Below are positions 14,001 through 27,849 of a DNA stretch of 64,000 nt, in pieces; the stretch's first letter is position 1; each line of letters starts with the position of its first letter. The notes under the pieces were generated by a model. It was not told the origin of the DNA, did no database searches, and worked only from the letters and a program-made list of their open reading frames with translations. The DNA lies in the NCBI GenBank assembly GCA_020091685.1, contig CM034606.1, forward strand, positions 14,307,695 through 14,371,694, in the 5' to 3' direction. The position numbers and the translations under genes are program-made. This stretch comes from Lutjanus erythropterus (taxonomy: Eukaryota > Chordata > Actinopteri > Lutjaniformes > Lutjanidae).

Positions 14001-17000
14001 TCTCTGCAACATCTCTCTTGTTGCCCCCTCAGTCGCTTCTATCCTGCCCGACAGTACCTCTGTGGAGCTTATTGAACTTTTTACCTGATGGCATCACAAA
14101 TTTAAGTCTTCCCTCCAGTTACTAGTATCTGCAGTTTGCAGATTTCTCTTCCTGCATTGGCTGACTGGTTAGTTTCTGTGATTTTTGGTAACACTTTATA
14201 TTAAGAGTTAGTTAATAGTTCACCTGCTTGCTTGAAGCGCATGCTTCGTGTGCAGAGATATTTTTGCATTGTCCTGGACCTGAATCCAGCTTATTACCTA
14301 TTAACTAATGCTTATCACAAGCACCTTATTATAAAGTGTTATCTGATTTTCTATGAAATGAGCCAGTCTGCTGGGATGGGTCTCCATGAAGATCATACAG
14401 TAGGTTTGCCAGTATAGCTTTTCAATGAATGCAGTTGCCCTTTAATGGGAAAACCCACACAATACTATTTATCCACTCTTGTCACTTCATTTAGCAAAAT
14501 CAAATGTTACAGCCTGGTGTGCAGTGCATTCAGAGTGAAGAATTTCTCTAGCAGCACATTGTCACTGAGCGCATGTTTTAGCCTTCAAGCCAATGTACTT
14601 GCTTCAAAGTTTGTTTTGCAGAATATAAATGCTTCACGGGTGGCTCAGTGTGTGTGCTTTGTGCAGCACGTAACTGTGATGATATTCCTCCATGATCAAT
14701 CCATCAAAACCTACAAAAAACTTTCATTAAACAACATTATGTATTCCAGATTCCTGCCTTTAAAAAAGAATCTGCCCAGCAGAACTGTGGCTTTTTTTTT
14801 TTAGAGTATAACTTGACTCCTATACGTGCCCTGCAGATGTTGTCATGCGCCACACAAATGGTTGGCTTTGGTCGACCCTCCAACCCAAAGTACTGGTATT
14901 TGACGACCTGGGAATGAGGCTCAGCAATCAACCATATGTAACCATAATTGCTTGTAGCACCTTTAATGTTGCAGTTCATCAAAATCTAAAATAAACTTTA
15001 TTAAGTGCTGCTTGACAAGCCCTGGGGATCTGATTTAATGTCTGTTAAATACTGTTTTATGGATATGACAAAACGGCTGCCATCTATTCTCTATTGTTCT
15101 GTTCTTTGTTAGCAGCAGCTCACTTCTGACAGCCTCTAATTTGAGGATTGGGGGTGGTGGAGGATGTGTTTTAACCTGGACAACAGTGAGGATATTTAAA
15201 AGTCTGTGTGTGGCTGATCCTAAAATGTCTCTGGCTTGACAATAGTAATTTCATCCCTGTAGCGCACTTGTGGGCTTGAAAATACACCTTTGTTATTCCA
15301 TGGTTCAGTCAGCAGTGCAGTGCTGGTGTGTTGTGCATCCAAATTCTGGCATAGCAGCTCTTATTTGCTGCCTGTTTTTAGCCCATATCAAAACACATAT
15401 CCCAATGCTGGCATTAAACATTCGAATTTTTAGTGTTTTTAATCAGTTTGGATAAAAATGTCTGATGAAACCTCACTATTCCCTCCTCACACACTGTTGT
15501 CAAAACAGTAACATTGTTGTTTACCACTTGCTTGCTTGGAAATCAGCTTTAATTTGCATGGCTCTTCATTCAGTTATCATATGTGCAGACATGTTTGGTA
15601 GAGGCATCCATTAAGATGCTTGTTACTCTGTTTCATGTGGTGTTAAAAAGAAAAGCACAGTTATTACTCTGCTGATTGGATTTTACTGGATGGTTAAATC
15701 TCTCTTCATAACTAATGAATTTTTTCCTCACCTCTGGCTTTACTCTGTAATGGACAGGAAAAAATGCTAGGAGTACTTATAAATTACCCACAGAAGCATA
15801 AAATGCATCTTTGATGATTTTCCCTAATGAAAATCCAGCTTGTTGATTGCAGCCTTGCCAGGAGAAAGTCTACAGTTTCTGTCAACATAACATTAAGTTT
15901 GAGTGTAATGTCCCAGTCCATTTCATTTCATTTCATTTGATTTATCTTTTAGCAAATATTTGATGACATTAAATTTAACATCCTGCAAATCTGATGAAAG
16001 AAATGGCATTTGTTTTCAAGGCCTTAAGTTTTTGATAAATTCAAGCATTTCAAATTGATTCACTTGACTTTTAAACCTCAAACTGACACATCAATTTTTT
16101 TTTTTTACTACTGCTTCTTTTTTAGTACACTGGTTGTATATTGTATGTTGTGTACTTATAACCTGTAGCATAGATGCACTTTTTCTCCATAACAAAACTG
16201 CTAACTAAGCCACATATTTTCTTTTATATTGTTTCTTTTTTATTTAAACGGATAATTTAGATGCTGAATAAAAACAGTCGGACTGAAATAATTGGACTGT
16301 CAGAGTTTAAATTAATGAATCAGATGGATGCTACATAATACAGGCTTAAAGTTGACATGGCATGGAAATCAGAGTGCTATTTCCTTCCACATGCAGACGT
16401 GTTTCCTGTAAAAAGGCAGTTATTGTTGCATTTGTCAATAATTTAATGAGCAATTTTATCCTGTGTAGTCTGTTATATTGGATGACTATCAACACAGCAT
16501 ATGTGACCCCTCATGACATCCTGATAGTAATGTCATTAGTTTAGCAGGTATTTGGTCAGGAGCCCAAGGTTTGGCCAAACAAAGACCAGAGAATCACCAA
16601 AGTACTTCAACTGTATCTTGATTGAAACCTGATTATGTCTAGTAGTTGTTGAGACATTTCACTCAAACCACAAATATGAACCTGCTGGTGGTGCAAGAGG
16701 AAAAGTCATGGGATCACCAAAGTCATTAGGATGCAAGTGCATCTCTGAAATTTGGTTAAAAAGCCCCCAAAATATACATTAAAGATTTTATGCCCGGCTG
16801 AGCTGGAAAAGTTGGTGTATTAATAAAAGCAAAATGTGTCAAAGTGCAATGGAAGCAGACTTAGCAAATAAATCATGGAGTGCATGGAGAATGACTGATG
16901 ATTGATCCACTGAAGCTTCAATCAAGCTCATGAATTTACATGACAGCTTTGAACTTATTCAACTTGTAAATGAAGCCACTCATCAGCATGGTGACATTCT

Positions 17001-20000
17001 AGACTTGGTAATAACAACAAGGTTAAACATTAATAATGTTTCAGAATTACCTATTTCTGATCATCACTGTGTGCTTTTTGATGCTATAATGAATCTTAAC
17101 AAACACTGAAAGGGAATTTTTTAGTTCAAAAGAGATTCCTAGATGACAAGGCTGAAGCAAACTTCTGTAATATTATGAAATCACTTCAGTCAGACACCTT
17201 TGACTGCGCTTTAAATGACGTGATTGAAAATTTCAACAATACCCCGTCGTCTGCTTTGAATACTGCTGCTTCACTGAAGGTGAAAAAGAGGTCGACTGAC
17301 AGAGTCTCCCCATGGTCTCCTCTGCTCTGCACTGGCTTCCTGTAACATTTAGAATTGATTTTAAGGTCCTTCTCCTTATATACAAAGCCCTTAATGGGCT
17401 AGGACCAAGCTACATTGTTAATTCCCTTGTTGCCAAATTGCCTTTAAGAACACTGAGATCAACTGCTCTTGGTTTATTGGAGGTTTCCAGAAACAGCTAA
17501 AAGGAAATTGGGATATCAGGGAAGCCAGCTTGCCAAATACTTGCTAAAAACTTTTCTCTTCACTGTTGCCTTTAACTAGCTCATAAACTTCCTTTGTGAA
17601 GGCCTGGGACTGTATTTTGCATTTTACTTCATACTTATGCACTGCTGCACTTTATTTATTTATTTATTTTCCTTGATTTTATGTATTCCATATACAGTGT
17701 TTTGAGCTTTAATTTGATTATTATTATTATTCAGGGGCCGATCTTTTATTATGCATTCTGTTTTCATCCTTATTTTTTATTTTACTTTTGGTAGTATTAT
17801 CAAGTGGGTTTTTCCCATGTGAAGATGCATTCTGTGTATTCTATTCTCATCTTTATCTTTATTTTGAAAAGACAAACACATCAGATCTGTTCGGACAAAT
17901 GAGGAGACTGAAATCTTCCTTAAATTAATGCGAACAAACAGAAATGCCATATCTCCAATACATTTTACACCATTTGAGGTTTGACTCTTTGAATTACGCC
18001 ATATCTTTGCACCATCTTCCTCGGCAGTGGTTTAATGACGCCCAGGATTAGCACCAACAGCTTTTCAGCCCCTAATATTTGTGTAACAGAAGTGGATTGA
18101 AATGCAAATTAATTCACATTTTCTTTTGCAGATTTTTTTTTTTTTTTAAATCCAGTTCAAATTTGAACTCCAAATTTGTTTGATAATTGGATAGAAACAA
18201 GGCTCAGGGAAAGATTAACATCAACATTTTGTGGCAGTCCATTTGTGTTGTGATATTTCACAGAATAAGTAAAGCCATTATCTTCCCTGTGTCCCTACTA
18301 CAATAAATATTAGAGGAATACTACAGGCAGCAATGTGCCTCTATGATCCGCTCACTCTTTAATTACTACATGTTGTTACTTGTCACTTTAGTCATGAATC
18401 CTATAATGTATATATACAGGTTACAATATAGCATATAATTGACTACATAAAGTATATATGAAACTGACAGAGTGGTTGGACAATTACAAATCTGCCTGCT
18501 ACTTCAGCACTGAGGACAGTTCCATTGATTTATTAATACACAGCACTGTTAGGCAACTAGTGTGCCAGAGCTATGGTCGGGGTCATTGATTCTGACTTGC
18601 GCAAATCTCAGTCAGATAAAGGATCAATGAGTCAGGCAGACTAGACTAACATAGTCAACTAAATAACCCCTCTGCTCCTGCACTCTCTCTGTTACTAGAA
18701 GATGGAGAGGGTGGATGGTAGGCTAACAAGGGGGGATGCATTTTGGTCATTTTGCCAACAGCGGGGTGGGCATTGTCCCTCATCTTCCCTAAAATCCCTA
18801 CTGCCTGCTGGTGACATTAAATGAAATGTCAGCGAATCACATTCATCCTCTGAGGACCATGGCTATCTATACAAAATTTCATGGCAATCCATCTAATTTT
18901 TGTTGAAATATTTCAGTCTGTGCCAAAGTGGTGGACCCACTAACTGACCGGCAGCTGGCATGGCAATATAAAAAGCATTTCTTTGCAGAAGCAGCATTGT
19001 CCCGTGGATGCACTGGCACCCATACAAGCATATACTCAGACCTTCCTCGTTTTTGCACTAAAGAGATTCATGTGTAGCCAAGCGTTATTCAGCATTCTCC
19101 TTGTCTTCCCCAAGACAGCCTTCGAGTGAATGTGGCACTGTCTCTAATGAAAACAGGCAAAATCCAGTATTCAAAACCAGTCATAAAGGGGATGAGCACA
19201 GTCACCGTGTTTGACAGCATGATTCTATACCCAGATATTGTATAGCTCTTGGACTGTCAGGACAGTCTGAGTTACTTTATGTCAGTCAAACCCTTTTCCT
19301 AAGAGGCATTCAGATTTGCATCAGTGTTTTGCGGTCAGGGGAATTTGCATTAACTTGCAGTACTAACATAATTTTCATTAGCATTAAGAGAGGAGAGTGA
19401 GAGACCTGCTCGCCTGCATGGCACCAGGGTTGAGACCACTCAGGGGAATGTGCACATATTCAATTACTCACGGCTGATTCCCAGACTGTAACTGCATAAG
19501 GAGAGGTGAGCAAGAGTGCGGATCTATAAACATCAGACTGAAAGCGGACCATCACTGCTCCCCACAGCCTGCTGGATTTGGCTCACAGCAGGCTGTGTTT
19601 AATCACGCTGAAAAACCCACTGAAGAATAATAATGTTTTTTTGAATTACACTTGTCAAATCGTGGACAGCTTATCAGTTAGGCAGCCATATGTCACTGTC
19701 ATTTCTTTTTTTTTTGTTTTGTCAAGATGCAGTTTAAAAGTACTGTGGCATGTTCTTACTGTTCACACACTTTGATGCACATGGACTTTCATAACTTTGC
19801 TGTAATACTTTAGCAGCCTCTTGAGTGACAAATTGCCTCTGGATAACAGTCTTGTGTAAAAGCAGCAGCTGATGTACATTAGCAACACGATTAACATATG
19901 AGTGTGCTGTAAATCTCACATGAATAATCATGTTAATTTGCTGTATGATTCAGAATACTGGTTAATTTCTGATTGTGTCGCTGCTGTAATTGATTGAACG

Positions 20001-23000
20001 CTGCGTGGATGTGAGAGGGCATGACAAGTTGATACTGCAAAGTGAGCACTACTTCTATTTAATTGGCTGGGGGTGACAGGATACAGCACTTCATTGACAA
20101 ATCTCACTCTGCCACTTCAATATTCATACAGAGAAAGTTTCCTGGCCTGCATGTATTATTAATGAAAGCAAGATTAGAATGATATAGTGGAATGAGCAAA
20201 AGACTCTACATCTATATCTATAATGATTAAGAAATGGTATTTTAAAATTGAAGTCAACTTATCAGGATTGTTAGGCATATGAAGCCTTACAATCCAGGCA
20301 GAATGACAGTAATGATATTTTTTTTTCTTCTGCTGGTTCATTACACCCCAACTTGCAAAGATGATTCTACAGCAGGCTTCTTGTTTTTAAGATTTGAGGC
20401 TAGAAATGAGACTAACCAAAACCATATAAAAATGGACATATAACATCTGCACTCACCAATGTGCCCATAATAAAGTCACACATTTTTTTGTGTCGCAACT
20501 AACATTTTTTCTGAGATTCAGACTTCAGTGGGCTTATGATGACAGGAAATGTTCCATTCTCCTATGTGGCGAGGCTTAGGGAGCTGCCTGGGATAGCATG
20601 AAAGAGAGAAACAGCTGCTTTTATCCACAAAAGCCTGCGACATGAACTCAGGAGGACTTTTTTCGTGGTGCCTAGTTGCCTGCCTCTGCCTCTCCGAGCA
20701 CGGAGTGGCTGAGGGGTCTGAGGAAGCCTCGAAAGTCCCTGATGAGCGAGAGAATAATCTCTGTATATGAGAGCAGCAGCGACTTCCCTCAAATCCCATT
20801 TCACAGCGCAAAAAATGAATATTCTCTGCAAAAGAAGAAAAGAAGACATTTAATGCAACTTGACAGGCGAAACATCCAGTGTGGAGCAGATGTTTCTAGC
20901 ACACCTTGAGGATTGAGCTAATGCCGTATGTTTTACCTGTTCTCTCCAGCAGCCTGTCACTAGACAATGGATGCATCGTCTGACTTACGGCCTACTGTAC
21001 CAAGGAAGTCACGAGGGTGCTCTGTATTTGAAACCTTCATGCAGTGAGGCGGTGCAATTCCAGCCCTGCATGGAGAGAAAATGAACCAATTTCTTGGTTT
21101 ACCATTTGATCTGGAGCTGTGAATTAAGACGCAAATGTCATTAGTTGTCATTTGAATATGAATAAGCTTGAATCTCTGACTTTGAAGGTCAACCTAGGAC
21201 CTGCCTGATTTAATATGGTGTGAATAACTCATCCTCATACATCCATGACCTTATTTAAAGCATGATGACATAACCCACATAATTGGAACCAATCCCACAA
21301 GGAGGAATTCCACCATTAGCACATCAAGTGTGATTAAATGCTTTGTATTATTAATGTGATTGATGGTGTAAGGGAGGAAACTAAACCATATGGTAATGTG
21401 ATATTGTAGAGATGCACTCAAATCTAAATATGTTACTCAGGAAAGCACAAATAATGTGATGGAAGCAGATATTTCTGCTACCTGCAGTTGCTCATTATTA
21501 TTCCAAAATGTGATGCAGTAACCCTCAGAGTACTACTTTTTATTTTTACCCAAGTACATTTTAACACAAGTAGTTAATTTTAATATTATGTCATTATAAT
21601 ATAAAATTTATATATGTATTATATCCAAGTACTGTGAATTTAAGATTATTCCCCTGCATCTTACATCTTTACTGGAAATAGCTTTTCTTCCTTTCTTCAA
21701 ATGCAAAACATAATAATTACTGTTACAGAGGCGGCAGTTTGGTTCAGTACATACAACTTAATTTAGTTAAAAATAAATAAATAATAAATTTAAAAGGAAA
21801 GGACTAGAGGAAAAGTACAGTTATATGCCAATATTAAATCAACTTGAAGGCAAAATGACTGCCACTAAGTATTAGATTACAAACAAAAAACAAAAAAACA
21901 ATTACCCAGTTTAACATGACTCCTACACCATGGCAGCTTCTGGTGTTCCATCCGAATACTGATCCCGAGACAGATAATGTTTTTCGTTGAACAGATACAG
22001 ATACAGAGACAGATGGTTTTGTTGATTGAGCAGATACAAATATGGAAAATTTAGTGATATAGGTACAGGCACAGATACAGACCTTTTGTTGGTTAAAGAG
22101 AGACAGATAATTGTGTTGGTGCAACAGATATACATACAAATACTGATACGATTACAAATAATTTTGTTGATTTGTTGAACAGATACAGATACTGAAAATT
22201 TGGTGGTTGAATAGGTACAAATACAGATAATGATGTGTCTATGCACTTGTATGACATGGTCTATATTATTTTGATTTTTTTGTCGACAAATGGGAAAACC
22301 CATCTCATGAAAATGTATTTGGGAACATGTGCTGGTTTGGTAGATGCTTGTCAAATCCCACTCTGCTCAGCTGATTTGTACATGTTCTTGAAAGGGGAAT
22401 ATTCAATCAAATTGCTCCCTGTGCGTATACAGAACACACATGTTGTACTCCTACACGAGGCTCGAGCATTGTGGCAAGGCAATGGCTGCAGGGATTTCTT
22501 TGCAGCAGAGAGGAGGCCCGGTGAGGGAGTTTGGGGAGCGAAAAAATGACATGAATCAATGACAGAAGAGTGAGAAGCAGGTTGTAGTTGAATGTACTGC
22601 TGAGTGGGAGGAAGACTGGAAGGAGGAGAGGGAGATGGGGGTCCACAGAGAGTGTTACTCAGCTCTCTGCAGGGGTTATGTTCAACTGAATTAATCTGTT
22701 GTGAAATGTGCAAGTGCTGCCTGGACTGATGCCTTGTGTGCGTTGGAGATTGGGAAGAAGAGTAGGGGGATGGGCAGGGGGGTCTGTAGGGAGGCTATGT
22801 CATGAAACAGGATCTGAAAAGGCAAATTCCCCGCAGGGTTTGAGTCCTTCATTCCAAGCCACCCTGTCACCCCTGTATTGCTCTGTCTGAACCTATTCCT
22901 CCACCCACGCATCCAGCATCAAAACACTAGACACATTGGCCTAGCCTATAGGCCACAGAATGTACGTTGTACAGTATACATGTATAGGAATACAGCGGAG

Positions 23001-26000
23001 TCCATTCTATGGTAGTAGAGCTCCCTCATGGCTGTCAGATCAGCTGGCCAGATGTTCTTTATATACTGTATTCTACTCAGTCTTACTTTCTTAAAGTAGT
23101 GACCTCTTAATAATACTTGCTGTGTGGTTGATGACTCCTACAACATGTAACAAAGCATCTTGTTAAATGTAAATCCCTTCAGAATGACCTAATCCCATCT
23201 ATGGTGGATATACTGGATAAAACACAGGAATTCTAATGCCAAAAAGAAAAGTGATCCATCGCCGTAAGATGTGGGCACAACAGTCTTTGTTCCCTCTTTG
23301 TCCGTTTTTATTTTCCTGACTGGACATTAGCAAGGAGCAGCCTAAAGTTAGCTGGGTTAGCATGTCTCTTATAGTAAAGCAAAAACAAACAAAGCAAATA
23401 TTTTTTTTCCTAACATGTTGAACTCATCTTTCATCTTTCATTATTCATTATTCATTATTCTGAAACTGCAGGCTACCAGTTAATTAATTGGCAGTTTTTG
23501 ATGTCTCTTTTAGATGACTTCTGAGTAGTTTGTGTAGTGTTACTGGTGTCTCCATGCTCATCTCTCACTGTGGATAGAGTGCAGCAAGCAATCACATTAT
23601 GGGTGTAATACTTCAGCTGATTATCTTCATCATGGAGCAACTCAGACATAGACTGTGTTAATACTGTGAGAAAGATATGGGGAGACAGATGAGAAATTAT
23701 GAAAGAGCAAGATTTAGACAGGAGACGAGCAGAATAAGAAAACCAAAGGGCTCATTACTGAGAGTAGCAGAAGATTCTGATCATGACAAAAACAGACAGA
23801 CTGATCATTGCTTCCTGCTGGCACTTCCCTCCCACCCAGTTCAGAGAGCTAAGAAGCAGTCACTTGGGACCAGCCAATTAGCACATTAGAAGGTGTTGTT
23901 TGGATCCACAGTGTCATGTGTCTGTACAGATAATGCAGCTGCTTCAAGTGCCATGACAGATCAAGCCCTCAGAAATCAGCTGGTGTCATACAAATCTGCT
24001 GCTCATGTCGACGCCCCAACCGTTGAGCTGCTAGTTGAAGTGGTAATCTGCTAGATGCATTTCTGAAATGTATTTTGCATCTCTTTGGTGCTCTTTGGTG
24101 TCACTGTAAGTTTCCTTTACTCTGTTTTTTGCACAGCAATTCTCAGAGATCACTCGTCAGTCAAACAGCGTTCACTGGAATATTTAGCTACAGTGAAGAG
24201 CCCTGTAGGTCGCTCAATCGGCTGGTCCACAAAACTTCCCCATGCAGGCACAGTTTTCACCCTTGGAGGCTGAAAGTTGAATGAACTGACTGATTCTGTG
24301 GAAAGGTTGGTCATGGTCTCGCCAAAGGGAGTTGGAGTGGCCTGTAACAAATATGTGCATAACTTTTAAACAGATAATCTTGACATGGCCAAACTTATGA
24401 CCTGTCGGTCTTAGACTCCTGTGGGAGTTCCTGTTTCATTAGTGATGTTTAGCCTATACTTTAGTTTAGATCCCTTTTATAACTCATGAACTGTTTGTCA
24501 TACAACCTTGTGGCAGGCAGAAAGTTCCTTTTTCCAGATTGGTGTGACTTTGTCCCTTTAACTAATTTGAGTATCTGCAAAGTCTGTTATCTCTATAACA
24601 ACCTATTATTTATGCTAACCCATTTAGCTTCTTTCATGCTAACAAACTACCTACTGCTTACAAGAAAAAAATAGCATTAGCACTGAAGTTAGGCCCTTTG
24701 CACAACAGCAAATTTAGTTTTTATGGACTTGCTTTAAAGAGACAGATCCTCCCAAAATAAAAATCCGTATTTTTCTTCTTGCCTGTAGTGCTGTTTATCC
24801 ATCTAGATTGTTTTGGTGTGAGTGCTGAGTTTTGGAGGTATTGACCATAGAAATGTTTGCCCTCTCTCCAGTGTGATGGAACTTGATTACCCTCAGCTTG
24901 AGATACTCAAAATGCCAAAAAAAAATGTCTCTCCAGATATGACCCAGTTACTCAAGATAATCCACAGGCCTTGTTGTGAGCAGTTTCATGTAGGAACTAT
25001 TTTCTTTCAACTGAATTACACCCAACAATCACATTACTGCACAGACAGACGCCTGCATTTACTCATGGATGAAAAGTGACAGCTCAGCCGAGGAAGACGC
25101 TATTAATATTTGCTATTCATGCTGTCACAAGCACGAGCCTCTCGTTCATGAGTAGGTACACCCTTTCTTCTGCAGTGATGGGGTTGGTGGGTGAAGTTTG
25201 ATAGAAAGAAAATTGTTCCTACATGACACTGCTCATAACAAGGTCTGCAGATGAACCAGATAACCAGAAATCACGTTTTCTGGAAAGAGACCTCGCTGTT
25301 GAGGTTTTCAGCTTTCAACTGCACAACTTTTGTGGTGTCTAGTTTCATTGTATTTAAGAGAAGGCAGGTGTCTCTACAATTTATATCCCTAAAATTCTGC
25401 ACCTCACACCAAAACAATTCAGATGGATAGATAGCATTACAGGGAAAAGGAAAAACATGTATTTTTGATTTTTGGGTGAACTGTTTCTTTAAGTTAAAAA
25501 CAGCAAACAGACTTATTATTCATTATATATGTAGTGTTAGCATTTTAAAATTATAAATCCATCCATGCATTTTAAATATAGTTTGACTTGTTCAAGGTTG
25601 CGGTGGGGCTGGAGAGCTCCTCTCAGTATGCAGCAGGTCAGAGGCTGGCTTCATCCTGGCCAGGCTGTCAGTCCGTTACAGGGCTAATACTCATAGACAG
25701 AAAAACACAATCCCACCTACAGGCAGTCCAAGTATAACCTGAATGTGTTTAGTTGGTGGGTGGACCCCCAGCTGGTAGATTCACATGATGAAGTGTGAGG
25801 TGACAGTGCTGCTGAGCCTTCGTACCATCTCTATATTATCTGCAGTAGACACAAAATATAAAAACACAATATCCCTAATTAGGTTGTTTTACTCTGCTGC
25901 TTTACTACCAGTGCACATTTAGCTATTCTGCTCAGAAATGCCCAGCCTGTCATTCTGGCCATGGCAGTTTTTGCTATAGTGTTGTAACCAAGCAATAGCT

Positions 26001-27801
26001 TGTGAGTTAGTATGGTAGAGACCTTCCTCAGCTCAGTTGTGGGCATTCAACGTGTCATCTTGTTATTCTTGATAGGCAGCCAGGTGGGCAGGTGTGTCGG
26101 GTCTGTCAGTGTGCATTCTGGGAAATTGTGCACTCTGCAGGCTGCGCTCTCATCTGGGGAGAGAGGGACCCTACAGTACATGAATATGAGTGATGTTTGT
26201 TTGTATGTGCGTGCATGCACGCATGTGTGTGTACAGTGTGGGCACAGTGTGGGCTTATGTGTGACTATCTCTGCGGCACAAAGTCTAAATATCCTCTTTT
26301 CACACATATTACACATGCACATAAATAACAAAGACGTGTTGTTAATATTAGCAGTGTGCGTGATTCTGGGAGGATTCTTTTCCTTTTTTTTCACTGTTAG
26401 GGCTCAGTGGATAGCGACTGTTTGGCAGGTTGGAGAACCGAGGTCTCCTCCCCGTCTGCAGGTGAAGGTTTAGACAGCCAACAGTTAGAGAGTCTGGGGA
26501 TTTATAGAGATGGATAGAGTGAGAGGGGCTGGGGGCTCTTAGCACACATTCTGGTCAAAGAAGCAGTGTTTCATCATCAGACTGCAAAACACAGACAAAC
26601 ACTGAGAGATGAATAGCTCTGCCACCAGTAAGTGCTAAGAAATCAATTCAATGATATGTGGCACATCTAGTTGAATGTTTTCTGTATTTGCTTTGAATTT
26701 TAGTCCTTTTTTTTTCTTCTTTAAGCTGTAAATTTAAATTACCATGTTTTATCACATTCCTCCTTCTGTCATATTTTATCATCTCTTGTTGCTATTCTCA
26801 GCTATGTCACTGCAGAGACATATTTTGAAATGCACACACAAACCCACTCATACAGTTAAACAGATGCAAAACCATTTGTGAATGTAACGAGGGTCACACA
26901 GGGCGACCCAGATTGATAATGCAGTATGCCAGAAGCAGAGTGCTGTCACTACCGTCACTAACGTGGCTTTCCCATCCAAGGCTGTTGCCTGCTGAAACAA
27001 GAGGCTGGGAGCCATGTGAGTGAGACTTTATGCAGCATAGCAACAGTGTGCTGGGAGCCAGCTACCCCACTGTCTAAGCTGATTTGACACAGTCAGGTGA
27101 AACAAGTTCTGAGTTTTCGTGGGGAAGACTTTTTCTCTGCGTTTTCTTTTTGAAGGCTCTCACGCCGTGTGGTGGATTCACCAGCAGAACAGCCTGGTGA
27201 TTCTTTCATAGATGGATTTGGACACTTGCTGGGATGTTTTAATAATTTCTTCCAGTGTATTCTTTTCCTCACTGACTACTAATTGGATTCATAGAGCTCC
27301 TTTCTCCAGTTCTGTCTTGCATGTCAGTGTCATGTCAGGTTAATCATGAGCTGTAATTAAAAACAGTGGTGATTTTAGGAAGGAATGGCTTCCATCATGT
27401 TCCACCCAACATTTTGACTAAAGTTGAATGTGAGTGAAAAATGATAATTGATATGTCTGTTATATTTGTTGCACACTTTGGTCATGTAGCTATGATAGCA
27501 TTGTAGCTTTTGGTATGGCAGTGTTGGTTGTTGGGCCCACCACTTTGGTCCGGATTGAACTATCCCTATATTGGTGGACTGGAATAAATTTTGGTGCGAG
27601 CATTCATCATCCCAAGAGAATGTATGTCAGTGACTTTGGTGACCATGAGATTGACATTTTTCTTGTGGTGCAAAATGTCTCGTTTTCTAATGAGTGGCTC
27701 CCCCGACTTTTCATCCAGCACTACTAGCAGCTCAGACTTTCTGATTTAGAGTGAAATCAGTGAAGTCTTTGAAATTATTGGATGGATTGCCATGAAATTC
27801 A

Positions 27802-27849
<48 letters not shown>

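Noticed and set aside
21834-22354. Minus-strand open frames of 101 and 143 codons
   Set aside because: They translate the ACAGATAC minisatellite (SVSVSVQ-like low complexity) and have no domain or conserved start.
26012-26545. 153-codon plus-strand frame with opposing 115-codon frame
   Set aside because: Includes GTGTGT-like alternating sequence (26205-26240), has stop-poor composition on both strands, and shows no recognisable family.
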